Assembly (NCBI RefSeq): GCF_009733595.1
Contig: NZ_WOFH01000012.1
Coordinates: forward strand, 1-64,000
DNA length: 64,000 bases
DNA from: Actinomadura litoris
Lineage (GTDB): Bacteria; Actinomycetota; Actinomycetes; Streptosporangiales; Streptosporangiaceae
Direction: 5' to 3'
The translations under genes were made by a program, and so were the position numbers. The notes beneath the pieces were generated by a model. It was not told the origin of the DNA. It did no database searches and saw only the letters and a program-made list of their open reading frames with translations. Below are positions 53,752-62,393 of the stretch, piece by piece. Each line of letters begins with the position of its first letter. The stretch's first letter is position 1.

Positions 53752-55182
53752 ATGGTTTTCGAGTACGCGCCCGCGCCCGAGTCGGCCGCGATCGTCGACG
53801 TCCGCCCGTCCTACGGGCTGTTCGTCGGCGGGGAGTTCACCGACGGGCACGGCGAGCCGTTCAAGTCCGTCAACCCGGCCGACGAGACCGTGCTGGCCGA
53901 GATCGCCCGCGCCGACGAGGGCGACGTCGACCGCGCCGTCGCCGCCGCCCGCACCGCGTTCGAGCGGGTCTGGGGGCCGATGCCCGGCGCCGAGCGCGCC
54001 AAGTACCTGTACCGGATCGCGCGGATCGTGCAGGAGCGGTCGCGGGAGCTGGCCGTGCTGGAGTCGATCGACAACGGCAAGCCGATCCGGGAGTCGCGCG
54101 ACGTGGACGTGCCGCTCGTCGCGGCGCACTTCTTCTACTACGCCGGATGGGCCGACAAGCTCGGCCACGCCGGGTTCGGCCCCGACCCGCGCCCGCTCGG
54201 CGTCGCGGGGCAGATCATCCCGTGGAACTTCCCGCTGCTGATGCTGGCCTGGAAGATCGCGCCCGCGCTGGCCTGCGGCAACACGGTCGTGCTCAAGCCC
54301 GCCGAGACGACCCCGCTGACCGCGCTGCTGTTCGCCGACATCTGCCGGCAGGCCGACCTGCCGCCCGGCGTCGTCAACATCGTCACCGGCGCCGGGGACA
54401 CCGGCCGCGCGCTGGCCGAGCACCCGGGCGTCGACAAGGTCGCCTTCACCGGCTCCACCGACGTCGGACGGCAGATCGCCCGCTCGGCGGCGGGCACCGC
54501 CAAGCGGCTGACGCTGGAGCTGGGCGGCAAGGCCGCCAACATCGTGTTCGAGGACGCCGCGCTCGACCAGGCCGTCGAGGGCGTCGTGAACGGGATCTTC
54601 TTCAACCAGGGCCACGTGTGCTGCGCCGGGTCGCGGCTGCTCGTCCAGGAGTCGGTCGCCGAGGAGCTGCTGGAGCGGCTCAAGACGCGCATGGCCACGC
54701 TGCGCGTCGGCGACCCGCTCGACAAGAACACCGACGTCGGCGCGATCAACTCCGCCGCCCAGCTCGCCCGGATCAGGGAGCTGGCCGACGCGGGGGAGGC
54801 CGAGGGCGCGGAGCGCTGGTCGCCGCCCTGCGAGCTGCCCCCGCAGGGGTTCTGGTTCGCGCCGACGGTGTTCACCGGCGTCGCGCAGTCGCACCGGATC
54901 GCGCGCGAGGAGATCTTCGGGCCCGTCCTGTCGATGCTGACGTTCCGCACGCCCGAGGAGGCCGTCACCAAGGCCAACAACACCCCCTACGGGCTGTCGG
55001 CCGGGATCTGGACGGAGAAGGGCTCCCGCATCCTGTGGACGGCGCAGCGCCTGCGCGCCGGGGTCGTGTGGGCCAACACCTTCAACAAGTTCGACCCGGC
55101 CTCCCCGTTCGGCGGCTACAAGGAATCGGGGTTCGGCCGCGAGGGCGGACGCCACGGACTGGAGGGCTACCTCGATGCCTGA
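53752..55182 (+). CDS. Aldehyde dehydrogenase (full length)
   Basis: A 476-residue NAD-dependent aldehyde dehydrogenase. IPWNFPLLMLAWKIAPALACGNTVVLKPAE is the NAD-fold region, E256 in LELGGK is the general base, and C290 in GHVCCAGS is the catalytic cysteine. Near C-terminal EEIFGPVLSMLTF and NTFNKFDPASPFGGYKESGFGRE are typical. ATG 2 bp after the deoC stop and an 8-bp overlap with the short ALDH point to one operon for using deoxynucleoside carbon: acetaldehyde from DeoC is the likely substrate. Confidence 0.95.
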   Translation: MVFEYAPAPESAAIVDVRPSYGLFVGGEFTDGHGEPFKSVNPADETVLAEIARADEGDVDRAVAAARTAFERVWGPMPGAERAKYLYRIARIVQERSRELAVLESIDNGKPIRESRDVDVPLVAAHFFYYAGWADKLGHAGFGPDPRPLGVAGQIIPWNFPLLMLAWKIAPALACGNTVVLKPAETTPLTALLFADICRQADLPPGVVNIVTGAGDTGRALAEHPGVDKVAFTGSTDVGRQIARSAAGTAKRLTLELGGKAANIVFEDAALDQAVEGVVNGIFFNQGHVCCAGSRLLVQESVAEELLERLKTRMATLRVGDPLDKNTDVGAINSAAQLARIRELADAGEAEGAERWSPPCELPPQGFWFAPTVFTGVAQSHRIAREEIFGPVLSMLTFRTPEEAVTKANNTPYGLSAGIWTEKGSRILWTAQRLRAGVVWANTFNKFDPASPFGGYKESGFGREGGRHGLEGYLDA

Positions 55183-56029
55183 CCGGCTCAGCGTCCGCAA
55201 GACCTACAAGCTCTACATCGGCGGCGCGTTCCCGCGTTCGGAGTCGGGCCGCTCGTACCCGGTGGCCGACCCCAAGGGGAACTTCGTGGCGAACGCGTCC
55301 CAGGCGTCCCGCAAGGACGTGCGGGACGCGGTCGTCGCCGCGCGCAAGGCGTTCGGCGGCTGGTCGGCGCGGACGGCCTACAACCGCGCCCAGATCCTCT
55401 ACCGCGTCGCCGAGATGCTGGAGGGGCGCCGGGCCCAGTTCGTCGACGAGCTGCGCCAGGCGGGGGCGAGCAAGTCCCAGGCCGCCGCCGAGACGGACGC
55501 GGCCGTCGACCGGTGGGTCTGGTACGCGGGATGGGCCGACAAGCTCGCCGCCGTCACCGGGTCCGCCAACCCCGTCTCCGGGCCCTTCTTCAACTTCTCG
55601 ACGCCGGAGCCGACGGGCGTCGTCGCGGTCCTCGCCCCCGACTCGCCGCTGCTCGGGCTCGTCTCGACGGTCGCGCCCGCGATCGTGTCCGGCAACACCG
55701 CCGTCGTGGTCGCCTCCGAGCCCGCGCCGCTCGCGGCGGTCACGCTCGCCGAGGTGCTGGCGACCTCCGACCTGCCGGGGGGCGTCGTCAACATCCTGAC
55801 CGGGCGCCGCGCCGAGCTGGCGCCCTGGCTCGCGTCCCATCTGGACGTCAACGCGATCGACCTCACCGGTGTCGCCGACGACCAGGAGAAGGCGCTGCGG
55901 GAGGCGGCGGCGGAGAACCTGAAGCGCGTGCTGCGCACCGCCCCGGGCGGCTGGGACGCCGTCCCCGGAACCGAGCGCATGACCGCGTTTCTGGAGGTCA
56001 AGACGGTGTGGCATCCGATGGGGATCTGA
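55175..56029 (+). CDS. Half-length aldehyde dehydrogenase lacking the catalytic domain
   Basis: A 284-residue ALDH-family protein that overlaps the full enzyme by 8 bp. It aligns over the N-terminal half only: LYIGGAFPRSESGRSYPVADPKG, WVWYAGWADKLA, VVAVLAPDSPLL and PGGVVNILTG. It stops just before where ELGGK and the active Cys would be, and the normal P-W-N segment is altered (P-D-S). There is no catalytic cysteine, so it is a non-enzymatic partner unless it has changed function. I see an intact frame of normal codon use, so it is not decayed. Similar half-ALDHs are common after deoC in actinobacteria (recalled). Confidence 0.88.
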   Translation: MPDRLSVRKTYKLYIGGAFPRSESGRSYPVADPKGNFVANASQASRKDVRDAVVAARKAFGGWSARTAYNRAQILYRVAEMLEGRRAQFVDELRQAGASKSQAAAETDAAVDRWVWYAGWADKLAAVTGSANPVSGPFFNFSTPEPTGVVAVLAPDSPLLGLVSTVAPAIVSGNTAVVVASEPAPLAAVTLAEVLATSDLPGGVVNILTGRRAELAPWLASHLDVNAIDLTGVADDQEKALREAAAENLKRVLRTAPGGWDAVPGTERMTAFLEVKTVWHPMGI

Positions 56030-56087
56030 CCGGCGGTGGGACGCTGACATTGCGGCGAGTGTGTAGAGCGTCACGAAGTGTGGAATA

Positions 56088-56123
56088 GATCTCCCCGTAA
56101 CTGATCATCACTGGGGGGAGATC
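56088..56123 (+). promoter_or_regulatory. Hairpin sequestering the Shine-Dalgarno of the histone-like gene
   Basis: GATCTCCCC at 56088-56096 pairs exactly with GGGGAGATC at 56115-56123, which contains the ribosome-binding site and ends one base before the GTG at 56125. The 18-base loop includes TGATCATCA. Translation would depend on opening this stem, by temperature, protein or RNA. Confidence 0.75.
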
Positions 56124-56124
56124 A

Positions 56125-57159
56125 GTGCCTACCAAGACCGCATCGCGCACGACGTCGAGCCGAGGTACGGCTAGTCGTGCGAAGAGCGCATCAGCGAACA
56201 AGTCCACGGCCGCCAAGAAGCCGGCCACCAAGCGGACGGCGGCCGCGAGGTCGTCGACATCGAGGACCACCGCGCGGACGACCGCGAGCCGTTCCACGGC
56301 GCGCAAGCCGGCCGCCAGGCGGACCAGCGCCACGTCGAGTGGCACCACGAGCCGTACCACCGGCCGCACCACGAGCCGCACGTCCTCGACGGCGGCGACG
56401 CGGGTCACCAAGGCCGCGAGCCAGGCCAAGGCCGCCGCGACGCAGATGAAGTCGGTGGCGACCAAGGCGTCCACGTCGGCCAAGGCCATGACCGCCATGA
56501 CCAAGGCCATGACGACCGCGACCAAGGCGATGACCGACGCCGCCAAGGCGATGGACTCGGCGGCCAAGGTCATCACGACCACGGCCAAGTCGACCACGCG
56601 GTCGGCCGGCACGAGGTCCGGCACGAGGTCCGGCACGACGGCGCGCAGGAGCGGCACGGCGGCGAAGTCGTCCACGTCCCGCAAGAGCACCTCGTCCCGG
56701 ACCTCGGCCGCGAGCCGGTCCCGGTCCACGACGTCCAGCCGGGTGGGCGCGTCGAAGTCGACGACCGCGCGCAAGCCGGCCTCGTCACGGGCGAAGGCGT
56801 CCACGGCGCGCAAGACGACGACGGCGGCGGCCAAGCCGAAGTCGTCCACCGCGAAGTCGTCCACCGCCAAGGCGTCCTCGCGGGCGAGCACCAGCCGGTC
56901 GGGGACCACCAGGTCGCGGACGGCGGCGGCCCGCTCCGGCACGTCCCGCGCGAGCACGGCGACCGCGCGGACGAGCGCCGCCAAGCCGAGGTCCACGGCG
57001 CGCCGGACACCGGCCCGCCGCACGTCCTCATCCGCCACCGCGTCCGCGACGGCGCCCGCGGCCGAGCCGAGGCCGAGCCCGGGGTCGCTCCAGCACTCGA
57101 CGAGCAGCGACGGCGGGTTCCTGACCGGCCTGACCAGCGCCGCCGACCGGAGCCGCTGA
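56125..57159 (+). CDS. Histone H1-like Lys/Ala/Ser/Thr-rich DNA-binding protein
   Basis: A 344-residue low-complexity basic protein made mostly of K, R, A, S and T, resembling eukaryotic histone H1 tails and bacterial HctB/AlgP-like proteins. Residues about 105-150 contain a heptad array, TKAMTAM-like units repeated (KAMTAM, KAMTTA, KAMTDA, KAMDSA, KVITTT), an amphipathic helix. The C-terminal 60 residues lose the repeat and end in LQHSTSSDGGFLTGL. Expected to bind DNA non-specifically; targets are unknown. GTG start with GGGGAG. Transcription regulation is unknown, but the start site is in a hairpin. Confidence 0.8.
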   Translation: MPTKTASRTTSSRGTASRAKSASANKSTAAKKPATKRTAAARSSTSRTTARTTASRSTARKPAARRTSATSSGTTSRTTGRTTSRTSSTAATRVTKAASQAKAAATQMKSVATKASTSAKAMTAMTKAMTTATKAMTDAAKAMDSAAKVITTTAKSTTRSAGTRSGTRSGTTARRSGTAAKSSTSRKSTSSRTSAASRSRSTTSSRVGASKSTTARKPASSRAKASTARKTTTAAAKPKSSTAKSSTAKASSRASTSRSGTTRSRTAAARSGTSRASTATARTSAAKPRSTARRTPARRTSSSATASATAPAAEPRPSPGSLQHSTSSDGGFLTGLTSAADRSR

Positions 57160-57240
57160 GCCGAGCCCCCGCCCCGGCCCCGACCAGGGGATCGCGGGAC
57201 GGGGCTCTGCCGGAGCCCGGCCACGCCCGGAGGGGGGCCG

Positions 57241-57492
57241 ATGGAGGAGAAGGAGATCCTGGAGCGCATCACCGAGTACGTCGGCGAGGAGCAGCGGCTC
57301 CGCGACCGCTACCAGCGCGACGAGCTCGGGCGCGAGGAGGAGCACGCGCGGCTGGAGCGGCTGGAGGTCGCCCTCGACCAGTGCTGGGACCTGCTGCGCC
57401 GCCGCCGCGCGCGGCTGGAGGCGGGGCTGGACCCGGGCACCGAGGACGCCGGGCCCCGCCCGCCCGACGAGGTCGAAGGCTACCTGCAGTGA
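57241..57492 (+). CDS. DUF2630 protein
   Basis: An 83-residue highly charged helical protein, with a coiled-coil-like pattern: ITEYVGEEQRLRDRY, EEEHARLERLEVALDQCWDLLRRRRARLEAG and ending DEVEGYLQ. This is the actinobacterial DUF2630 family. Function unknown. Followed 13 bp later by the LLM oxidoreductase, so probably in one transcript. Confidence 0.88.
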   Translation: MEEKEILERITEYVGEEQRLRDRYQRDELGREEEHARLERLEVALDQCWDLLRRRRARLEAGLDPGTEDAGPRPPDEVEGYLQ

Positions 57493-57505
57493 CGGGCCGC
57501 CTCCG

Positions 57506-58408
57506 GTGACGGGCGCGGGGAGGCGGCTGCGCTTCGGCCTGTCGCTCACGCCCGACGCGTCCCGCCCGCTGCTGCGGATCGCGCAGGACGCCGACCGGTA
57601 CGGGCTCGACCTCCTCGGGGTCGGCGACCAGCCGTACCGGCGCGGCACCGCCGACGCGCCCGCGCTGATGGCGACCGTGCTGGCCGCCACGTCACGGATC
57701 CGGGTGCTCCCGGCGGTGGCGTGCCTGCCGCTGCGCCCGCCCGCCGCGCTCGCCAAGGCCGTCGCCACGATGGACCGCACCAGCGGCGGCCGGGTCCTGC
57801 TCGGCCTCGGCGCCGGAGGGCACTGGGACGGCATCGAGTCCTACGGGGGCGCGCGGCTGTCCGCCACCGCGGCCCGCCGGGCGCTGGAGGAGGCCGTCCA
57901 GGTCATCCGGCTGCACTGGAGCGACCAGCAGGGCCTGCGGTTCCAGGGCGAGCACTACCGCTTCGCCGCCGGGCAGTCCGGGCCCGCGCCCGGGAACCAG
58001 ATCCCGATCTGGCTCGGCGTCACCGGGCCGCACGGCCTCGCCCTCGCCGGACGCGTCGCCGACGGCTGGATCGCGCCGTCCTCGCTCGTGCCGCCCAAGC
58101 GGCTGGCCGACGGGCGGCGCCGCCTCGACGAGGCCGCCGCCGCCGCGGGCCGCGACCCCGCCGAGATCCGGCGCGTCTACGTCCTGGAGGGGGCGATCGA
58201 CGGGCGCGGCGCACGCGGGTTCCTGCACGGCCCGCCCCGCCAGTGGGTGTACGAGCTGACCGAGCTCGCCGTCGGGCACGGCGTGGACGCGTTCCTGTAC
58301 GCCGGGGACCCCGACCAGCTCGGCCCGTTCGCGCTGGAGATCGTCCCGGCCGTCCGGGAGAAGGTCGCGCAGGAGCGGACGGCGACGGCCGCCCCCGCGC
58401 ACCCCTGA
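57506..58408 (+). CDS. LLM-class flavin-dependent oxidoreductase
   Basis: A 300-residue F420/FMN-dependent luciferase-like monooxygenase. Hallmarks are RFGLSLTPDAS at the start, GVGDQPYRRG, RTSGGRVLLGLGAGGHWDGIESYG and GEHYRF followed by PIWLGVTGPHGLALAGRVADGW. GTG start. The substrate is unknown; F420 use is likely in this group. It ends 4 bp from the convergent argS. Confidence 0.9.
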   Translation: MTGAGRRLRFGLSLTPDASRPLLRIAQDADRYGLDLLGVGDQPYRRGTADAPALMATVLAATSRIRVLPAVACLPLRPPAALAKAVATMDRTSGGRVLLGLGAGGHWDGIESYGGARLSATAARRALEEAVQVIRLHWSDQQGLRFQGEHYRFAAGQSGPAPGNQIPIWLGVTGPHGLALAGRVADGWIAPSSLVPPKRLADGRRRLDEAAAAAGRDPAEIRRVYVLEGAIDGRGARGFLHGPPRQWVYELTELAVGHGVDAFLYAGDPDQLGPFALEIVPAVREKVAQERTATAAPAHP

Positions 58409-58412
58409 CCCG

Positions 58413-60158
58413 CTACATGCGCTCCGGGGTCGGGACGCCGAGCAGGTCGAGGCCGGTGGCCAGCGTGCGCAGCGTCGCCGCGCACAGCGCCAGCCGCGAC
58501 GCCCGGGTCGGCTCGTCCGGCGCCTTCAGCACCGGGCAGTTCTCGAAGAACCCGGTGTAGGCCTGGGCCAGCTCGAACAGGTAGCCCGCGAGCCGGTGCG
58601 GCTCGCAGGTCTCGCCCGCCTGCGCGACGACCGCCCCGAAGTCCAGCAGCTTCAGCGCCAGCGCCCGCTCGGCCTCGTGCCCGATCACGATGGGGCCCGT
58701 GGCCGACTCGGGGTCGACGCCGCCCTTCCGGAAGATCGACCGGATCCGGACCGTCGCGTACTGGAGGTAGGGCCCGGTCTTGCCGTGGAAGGAGATCATC
58801 CGGTCGAAGTCGAAGACGTACTCGCTGTCGAGCGCCACCGACAGGTCGGCGTACTTGACCGCGCCGACCCCGACCGCCTCGACGATCGCGGCGCGGGTCG
58901 CCGCGTCGAAGGACTCGTCGTGCGGGATCTCGTCGAAGGCGGCGCCCGCCCGCTCGACGGCCTCGTCGACCAGCTCCGACAGCTTGACCGTGCCGCCCGC
59001 CCGGGTCCGCAGGATCTTGCCGTCGGTGCCGAGGACGTTGCCGATCTGGGCGTGCACGGCCGCGACGTCGTCGCCGAGCCAGCCCGCCATCCGCGCGACC
59101 GCGAAGACCATCTGGAAGTGCAGCGACTGCGGCGCGCCGACGACGTAGACCATCCGGTCGACGTGCTCGGTGTCGACCCGGTACCGGATGGTCGCGAGGT
59201 CGGTGGTGGAGTAGTTGTAGCCGCCGTCGCTCTTGCGGATGATCACCGGGAGCGGCTCGCCCTCGCGGCCGGTGAACCCGGGCGGGAACGCGCACAGCGC
59301 CCCGTCGCTGACCACCGCGATGCCCTTGGACTCCAGCTCCGCCACGGTCGTCGCGAGCAGGTCGTTGTAGAAGCTCTCGCCCCTGATGTCGTCGTCGGTG
59401 AGCGTGACGCCGAGCCGCCTGTAGACGTGGTTGAAGTAGCGCTTGGAGACCTCCACGAGGATGCCCCACAGCCGCAGCGTCTCGGGGTCGCCCGCCTGGA
59501 GCGCGACGACCCGGGCCCGCGCCCGGTCGGCGAACGCGGCGTCCGCCTCGAACTTGCCCCGCGCCGCCTGGTAGAACGCGGTCAGGTCGCTGACGGAGGA
59601 GTCGTCCCGCGCGGCGGCGTCCTCGCCGAGGTCGAGCAGGTGCTCGATCAGCATGCCGAACGGCGTGCCCCAGTCGCCGACGTGGTTGTCGCGGATCACG
59701 TCGTGGCCGAGGAAGGCGAGGATCCGGGCGATCGCGTCGCCGACGATCGTGGTCCGCAGGTGCCCGACGTGCATCTCCTTGGCCACGTTGGGCGAGGAGT
59801 ACTCCACGACGACCTTCTGCGGCTTGTCCGCGGCGGGGACGCCGAGCCGCTCGTCGCCGAGGGCCTGCTGCGTCCGCGCGGCGATCCACCCGTCGCTGAG
59901 CGTCAGGTTGATGAACCCGGGGCCGCTGACCTGGACCTCGGAGATCACGTCCGCGGTGTCGAGGTTGGCGACGATCTCCTCGGCCACCTCTCGCGGCTTG
60001 CGGCCCAGCTTCTTGGCCAGCGGCAGCGCCACGTTGGCCTGAAGGTCGGCGAACTGCGACGGCCGGATGACCGGGTCGGCGTCCGCGTACGACGGTCCGA
60101 AGGCGGCGCTGAGCGCGGCCTGGACCCGGGCGGCGATGACGAGTTGCGGAACGGACAT
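58413..60158 (-). CDS. argS: Arginyl-tRNA synthetase
   Basis: A 581-residue class I synthetase charging tRNA-Arg. NVAKEMHVGHLR supplies the HIGH-type motif HVGH at 130-133; the ArgRS N-terminal ADD1 domain (residues 1-110) and the C-terminal anticodon-binding region (KTGPYLQYATVRIRSI onward) are complete. The length is typical. Essential housekeeping gene. It starts 46 bp from the plsX stop on the same strand. Confidence 0.97.
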   Translation of the reverse strand: MSVPQLVIAARVQAALSAAFGPSYADADPVIRPSQFADLQANVALPLAKKLGRKPREVAEEIVANLDTADVISEVQVSGPGFINLTLSDGWIAARTQQALGDERLGVPAADKPQKVVVEYSSPNVAKEMHVGHLRTTIVGDAIARILAFLGHDVIRDNHVGDWGTPFGMLIEHLLDLGEDAAARDDSSVSDLTAFYQAARGKFEADAAFADRARARVVALQAGDPETLRLWGILVEVSKRYFNHVYRRLGVTLTDDDIRGESFYNDLLATTVAELESKGIAVVSDGALCAFPPGFTGREGEPLPVIIRKSDGGYNYSTTDLATIRYRVDTEHVDRMVYVVGAPQSLHFQMVFAVARMAGWLGDDVAAVHAQIGNVLGTDGKILRTRAGGTVKLSELVDEAVERAGAAFDEIPHDESFDAATRAAIVEAVGVGAVKYADLSVALDSEYVFDFDRMISFHGKTGPYLQYATVRIRSIFRKGGVDPESATGPIVIGHEAERALALKLLDFGAVVAQAGETCEPHRLAGYLFELAQAYTGFFENCPVLKAPDEPTRASRLALCAATLRTLATGLDLLGVPTPERM

Positions 60159-60204
60159 GCCCCAAGGCTATCGGCGCCGCGCCCCCGACCAGGAACGCAT
60201 TCGC

Positions 60205-61410
60205 TCATTCACCCGGGCGTCGCTGCTCGGACGGGGCCTCCCCGTCGGCGGCCCCGGGGGAGGGCTCCTCGGCGGCGCCCCCGTCCGGCGGCGGATCGGC
60301 GAGGGCGGGGGTCTCGCCGGTGTCGCGCTCGCCGTGCGTCCAGCGCCCGAAGCGGGACGTGCGGGTCGCGGCGACCTGCTCGCGGATCCGCTCGACGATG
60401 TGCCCGGCCGCGAGCCGGTGCGCCAGCTCGCACGCCGAGGTGATCGCGCGGGCGTGCGACCCGCCGTGCGCGATCACCACGGTCCCGTTCAGGCCGAGCA
60501 GGACGCCGCCGCCGTAGCTGTCGGGGTCGAGCCGGTCGCGCAGCTCCTGGAGCCTGCGGCGCTGGAGCAGCGCGCCCATCCGCGCGGCGGGGGAGGCGCC
60601 CATCGCGGCGCGGATCTCGGTGAACGCCGTCCGGATCGTGCCCTCCATCGTCTTCAGCGCGACGTTGCCGGTGAAGCCGTCGGTCACGATCACCTCGACC
60701 TCGCCGGCCAGCAGGTCGTGGCCCTCCACGTTCCCGGCGAACTCGACGCCGTGGTGGCCGCCCGCGAGCAGCTCGTGCGCCCGCTTGGCGACCTTGTCGC
60801 CCTTGCCGGGCTCGACGCCGATGGTCAGCAGCCCGACCCGGGGGCGCTCCACCTCCAGCAGGATCCGCGCGTAGGCGGTGCCGAGCGCCGCGAACTGCAC
60901 GAGTCCCTCGGGCTTGACGTCCACGGTGGCGCCCGCGTCCAGCAGGATCGTCGGGCGCGGGCGGGTCGGCAGCGTCACCGCGATCGCGGGCCGCAGCACG
61001 CCCTGCTGGCCCTTCAGCCGCAGCCGCGAGGTCGCCACGACCCCGGCGGTGCTGCCCGCCGACACCAGCGCCGACGCGCGCCCCTGCCTGACCAGGTGGC
61101 AGGCGATCGCGACGGACGAGCGGGGCTTGCGCCAGCTCGCGAGCGCGCCCTCGTCCATGTCGAGCGCCTCGTCGGCGTGCACGATCGGGATCCGCCCGAC
61201 GAAGCCGTGCCGCTCCAGCTCGCGGCGGATCCCCGGTGCCTGCCCCACCAGCACCAGCCGGACGCCGTGCGCGCGGACGGCCTCGACCGCCCCCGCGACG
61301 ATCTCGCCGGGGGCGTGGTCGCCGCCCATCGTGTCGACCGCGACGGGCAGCGGCCGGACCGCCGCCCGGCGGGCCGCCTCCGGGCGCGACGGCCCGCCCT
61401 TGCCGGTCAT
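60205..61410 (-). CDS. plsX: Phosphate acyltransferase
   Basis: A 401-residue enzyme converting acyl-ACP to acyl-phosphate for phospholipid synthesis. Motifs are DTMGGDHAPGEIV, DGFTGNVALKTMEG and LLTIGVEPGKGDK. The C-terminal 50 residues, GERDTGETPALADPPPDGG, are a Glu/Pro/Ala-rich extension not needed in the family. It is not next to rpmF/acpP/fabD, unlike in many bacteria; argS follows. ATG 61410 is chosen because GGAG lies 5 bp upstream; the earlier ATG 61449 is less likely. Confidence 0.92.
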   Translation of the reverse strand: MTGKGGPSRPEAARRAAVRPLPVAVDTMGGDHAPGEIVAGAVEAVRAHGVRLVLVGQAPGIRRELERHGFVGRIPIVHADEALDMDEGALASWRKPRSSVAIACHLVRQGRASALVSAGSTAGVVATSRLRLKGQQGVLRPAIAVTLPTRPRPTILLDAGATVDVKPEGLVQFAALGTAYARILLEVERPRVGLLTIGVEPGKGDKVAKRAHELLAGGHHGVEFAGNVEGHDLLAGEVEVIVTDGFTGNVALKTMEGTIRTAFTEIRAAMGASPAARMGALLQRRRLQELRDRLDPDSYGGGVLLGLNGTVVIAHGGSHARAITSACELAHRLAAGHIVERIREQVAATRTSRFGRWTHGERDTGETPALADPPPDGGAAEEPSPGAADGEAPSEQRRPGE

Positions 61411-61529
61411 GGCCGCTCCAGGAGGGTGAAAGGACGTGATGGGCCGCAAGAACGCAGCTCATCGAATGGTAGGACGTCCTGGCACCCGGCCCGCCATCAT
61501 CCGCGGCGTCCGCGGGCCGACCGCGGTCC

Positions 61530-61937
61530 TCAGCCGGACTCGTGCGCGCAGTCGGCGCCCAGGCACGGCGCGTTCTGCACCAGCGGCCTGCCGCCCACGA
61601 GGATCGTGTAGTACGCCTTGCCGTTGCCGCTGTCGCCGCTGCCCAGCACCCGCACGTCCCGGGCGTCGGTGGTGGTGCCGGTGCAGGCCGCGCGCAGCCT
61701 GCTCTTCGTCCAGCCGGGCAGGTCCCCGCACTTCAGCGGGGACCGCAGCGTGACGCCGTGCGACCGGAGCTCGGCGGCGGCCGTGGTGGGCAGCGCCTCG
61801 CGCAGCGCCGCCTGCGTCTTGTACTTCAGCTCGTCCCCGCCGGCGAGCACCAGGTAGGCGATGCCCGCGCCCACCAGGGCGAGGACGAGCAGCGCGGCCG
61901 GGCCCAGCGTCAGGACTCTCTTGCGACTGATCTCCAC
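61530..61937 (-). CDS. Membrane-anchored DUF4333-like protein
   Basis: A 135-residue protein with an N-terminal membrane helix (about 12-32) after MEISRKRV, and an extracytoplasmic domain with CGDLPGWTKSRLRAACTG, a Tyr-rich strand and the final CLGADC. This is the pattern of DUF4333-type secreted domains with cysteine pairs. Function unknown. It is the last gene of a minus-strand group. Confidence 0.75.
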   Translation of the reverse strand: MEISRKRVLTLGPAALLVLALVGAGIAYLVLAGGDELKYKTQAALREALPTTAAAELRSHGVTLRSPLKCGDLPGWTKSRLRAACTGTTTDARDVRVLGSGDSGNGKAYYTILVGGRPLVQNAPCLGADCAHESG

Positions 61938-62006
61938 ACGCAGTAAGTCACCCTGCGTGCGGACTCATATGCGCGGAGTGTCGATCTTTTCCCGGATCAT
62001 GCGCTC

Positions 62007-62393
62007 TCATGGGGATCGGCCGCAGCCGTCGCCGAGGCAGTGCTGGTTCAGCACCTGCCGCCCGGCGACGGTGACGACGTAGTTCTCGCGCGGACGGGCG
62101 GTGTCGGCGTCGGCCGCGACGCCCCTCACCGCCACCGGCTCGCCCGTGCTCGTCTCGGCCGTGCACTCGACGTGCACCACAGAGGAGCCCGAGTCGCGCG
62201 TCTCGCAGTGCGGCCGCGCCCTCAGCTCGATGCCCCGGTCCCGCAGCTCGGTGGCGACCCCGTCGGTGACGGCGTTGTTGTACGAGCCGTCGGAGATGCG
62301 CTGCATGACCTTGCAGCCGGGCAGGGCCAGTACCAGCACCGCGACCAGCGGCAGCACCGCGACCGGCGGCGGCCGCCGCGCACCACGGCTCAC
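62007..62393 (-). CDS. DUF4333-like lipoprotein
   Basis: A 128-residue exported lipoprotein. A signal peptide with basic start (SRGARRP), hydrophobic core and a lipobox ALPGC (Cys about 25). The body has CETRDSGSSVVHVECTAE and a final QHCLGDGC, parallel to the neighbour at 61530. The GTG start overlaps the upstream hydrolase stop by 4 bp (GTGA). The two neighbours look like paralogous envelope proteins. Function unknown. Confidence 0.75.
   Translation of the reverse strand: MSRGARRPPPVAVLPLVAVLVLALPGCKVMQRISDGSYNNAVTDGVATELRDRGIELRARPHCETRDSGSSVVHVECTAETSTGEPVAVRGVAADADTARPRENYVVTVAGRQVLNQHCLGDGCGRSP

Noticed and set aside
55175..56029. Half-ALDH as a frameshifted pseudogene
   Set aside because: The frame is open, codon use is normal, and no continuation of the catalytic half is found in the 90 bp after it.
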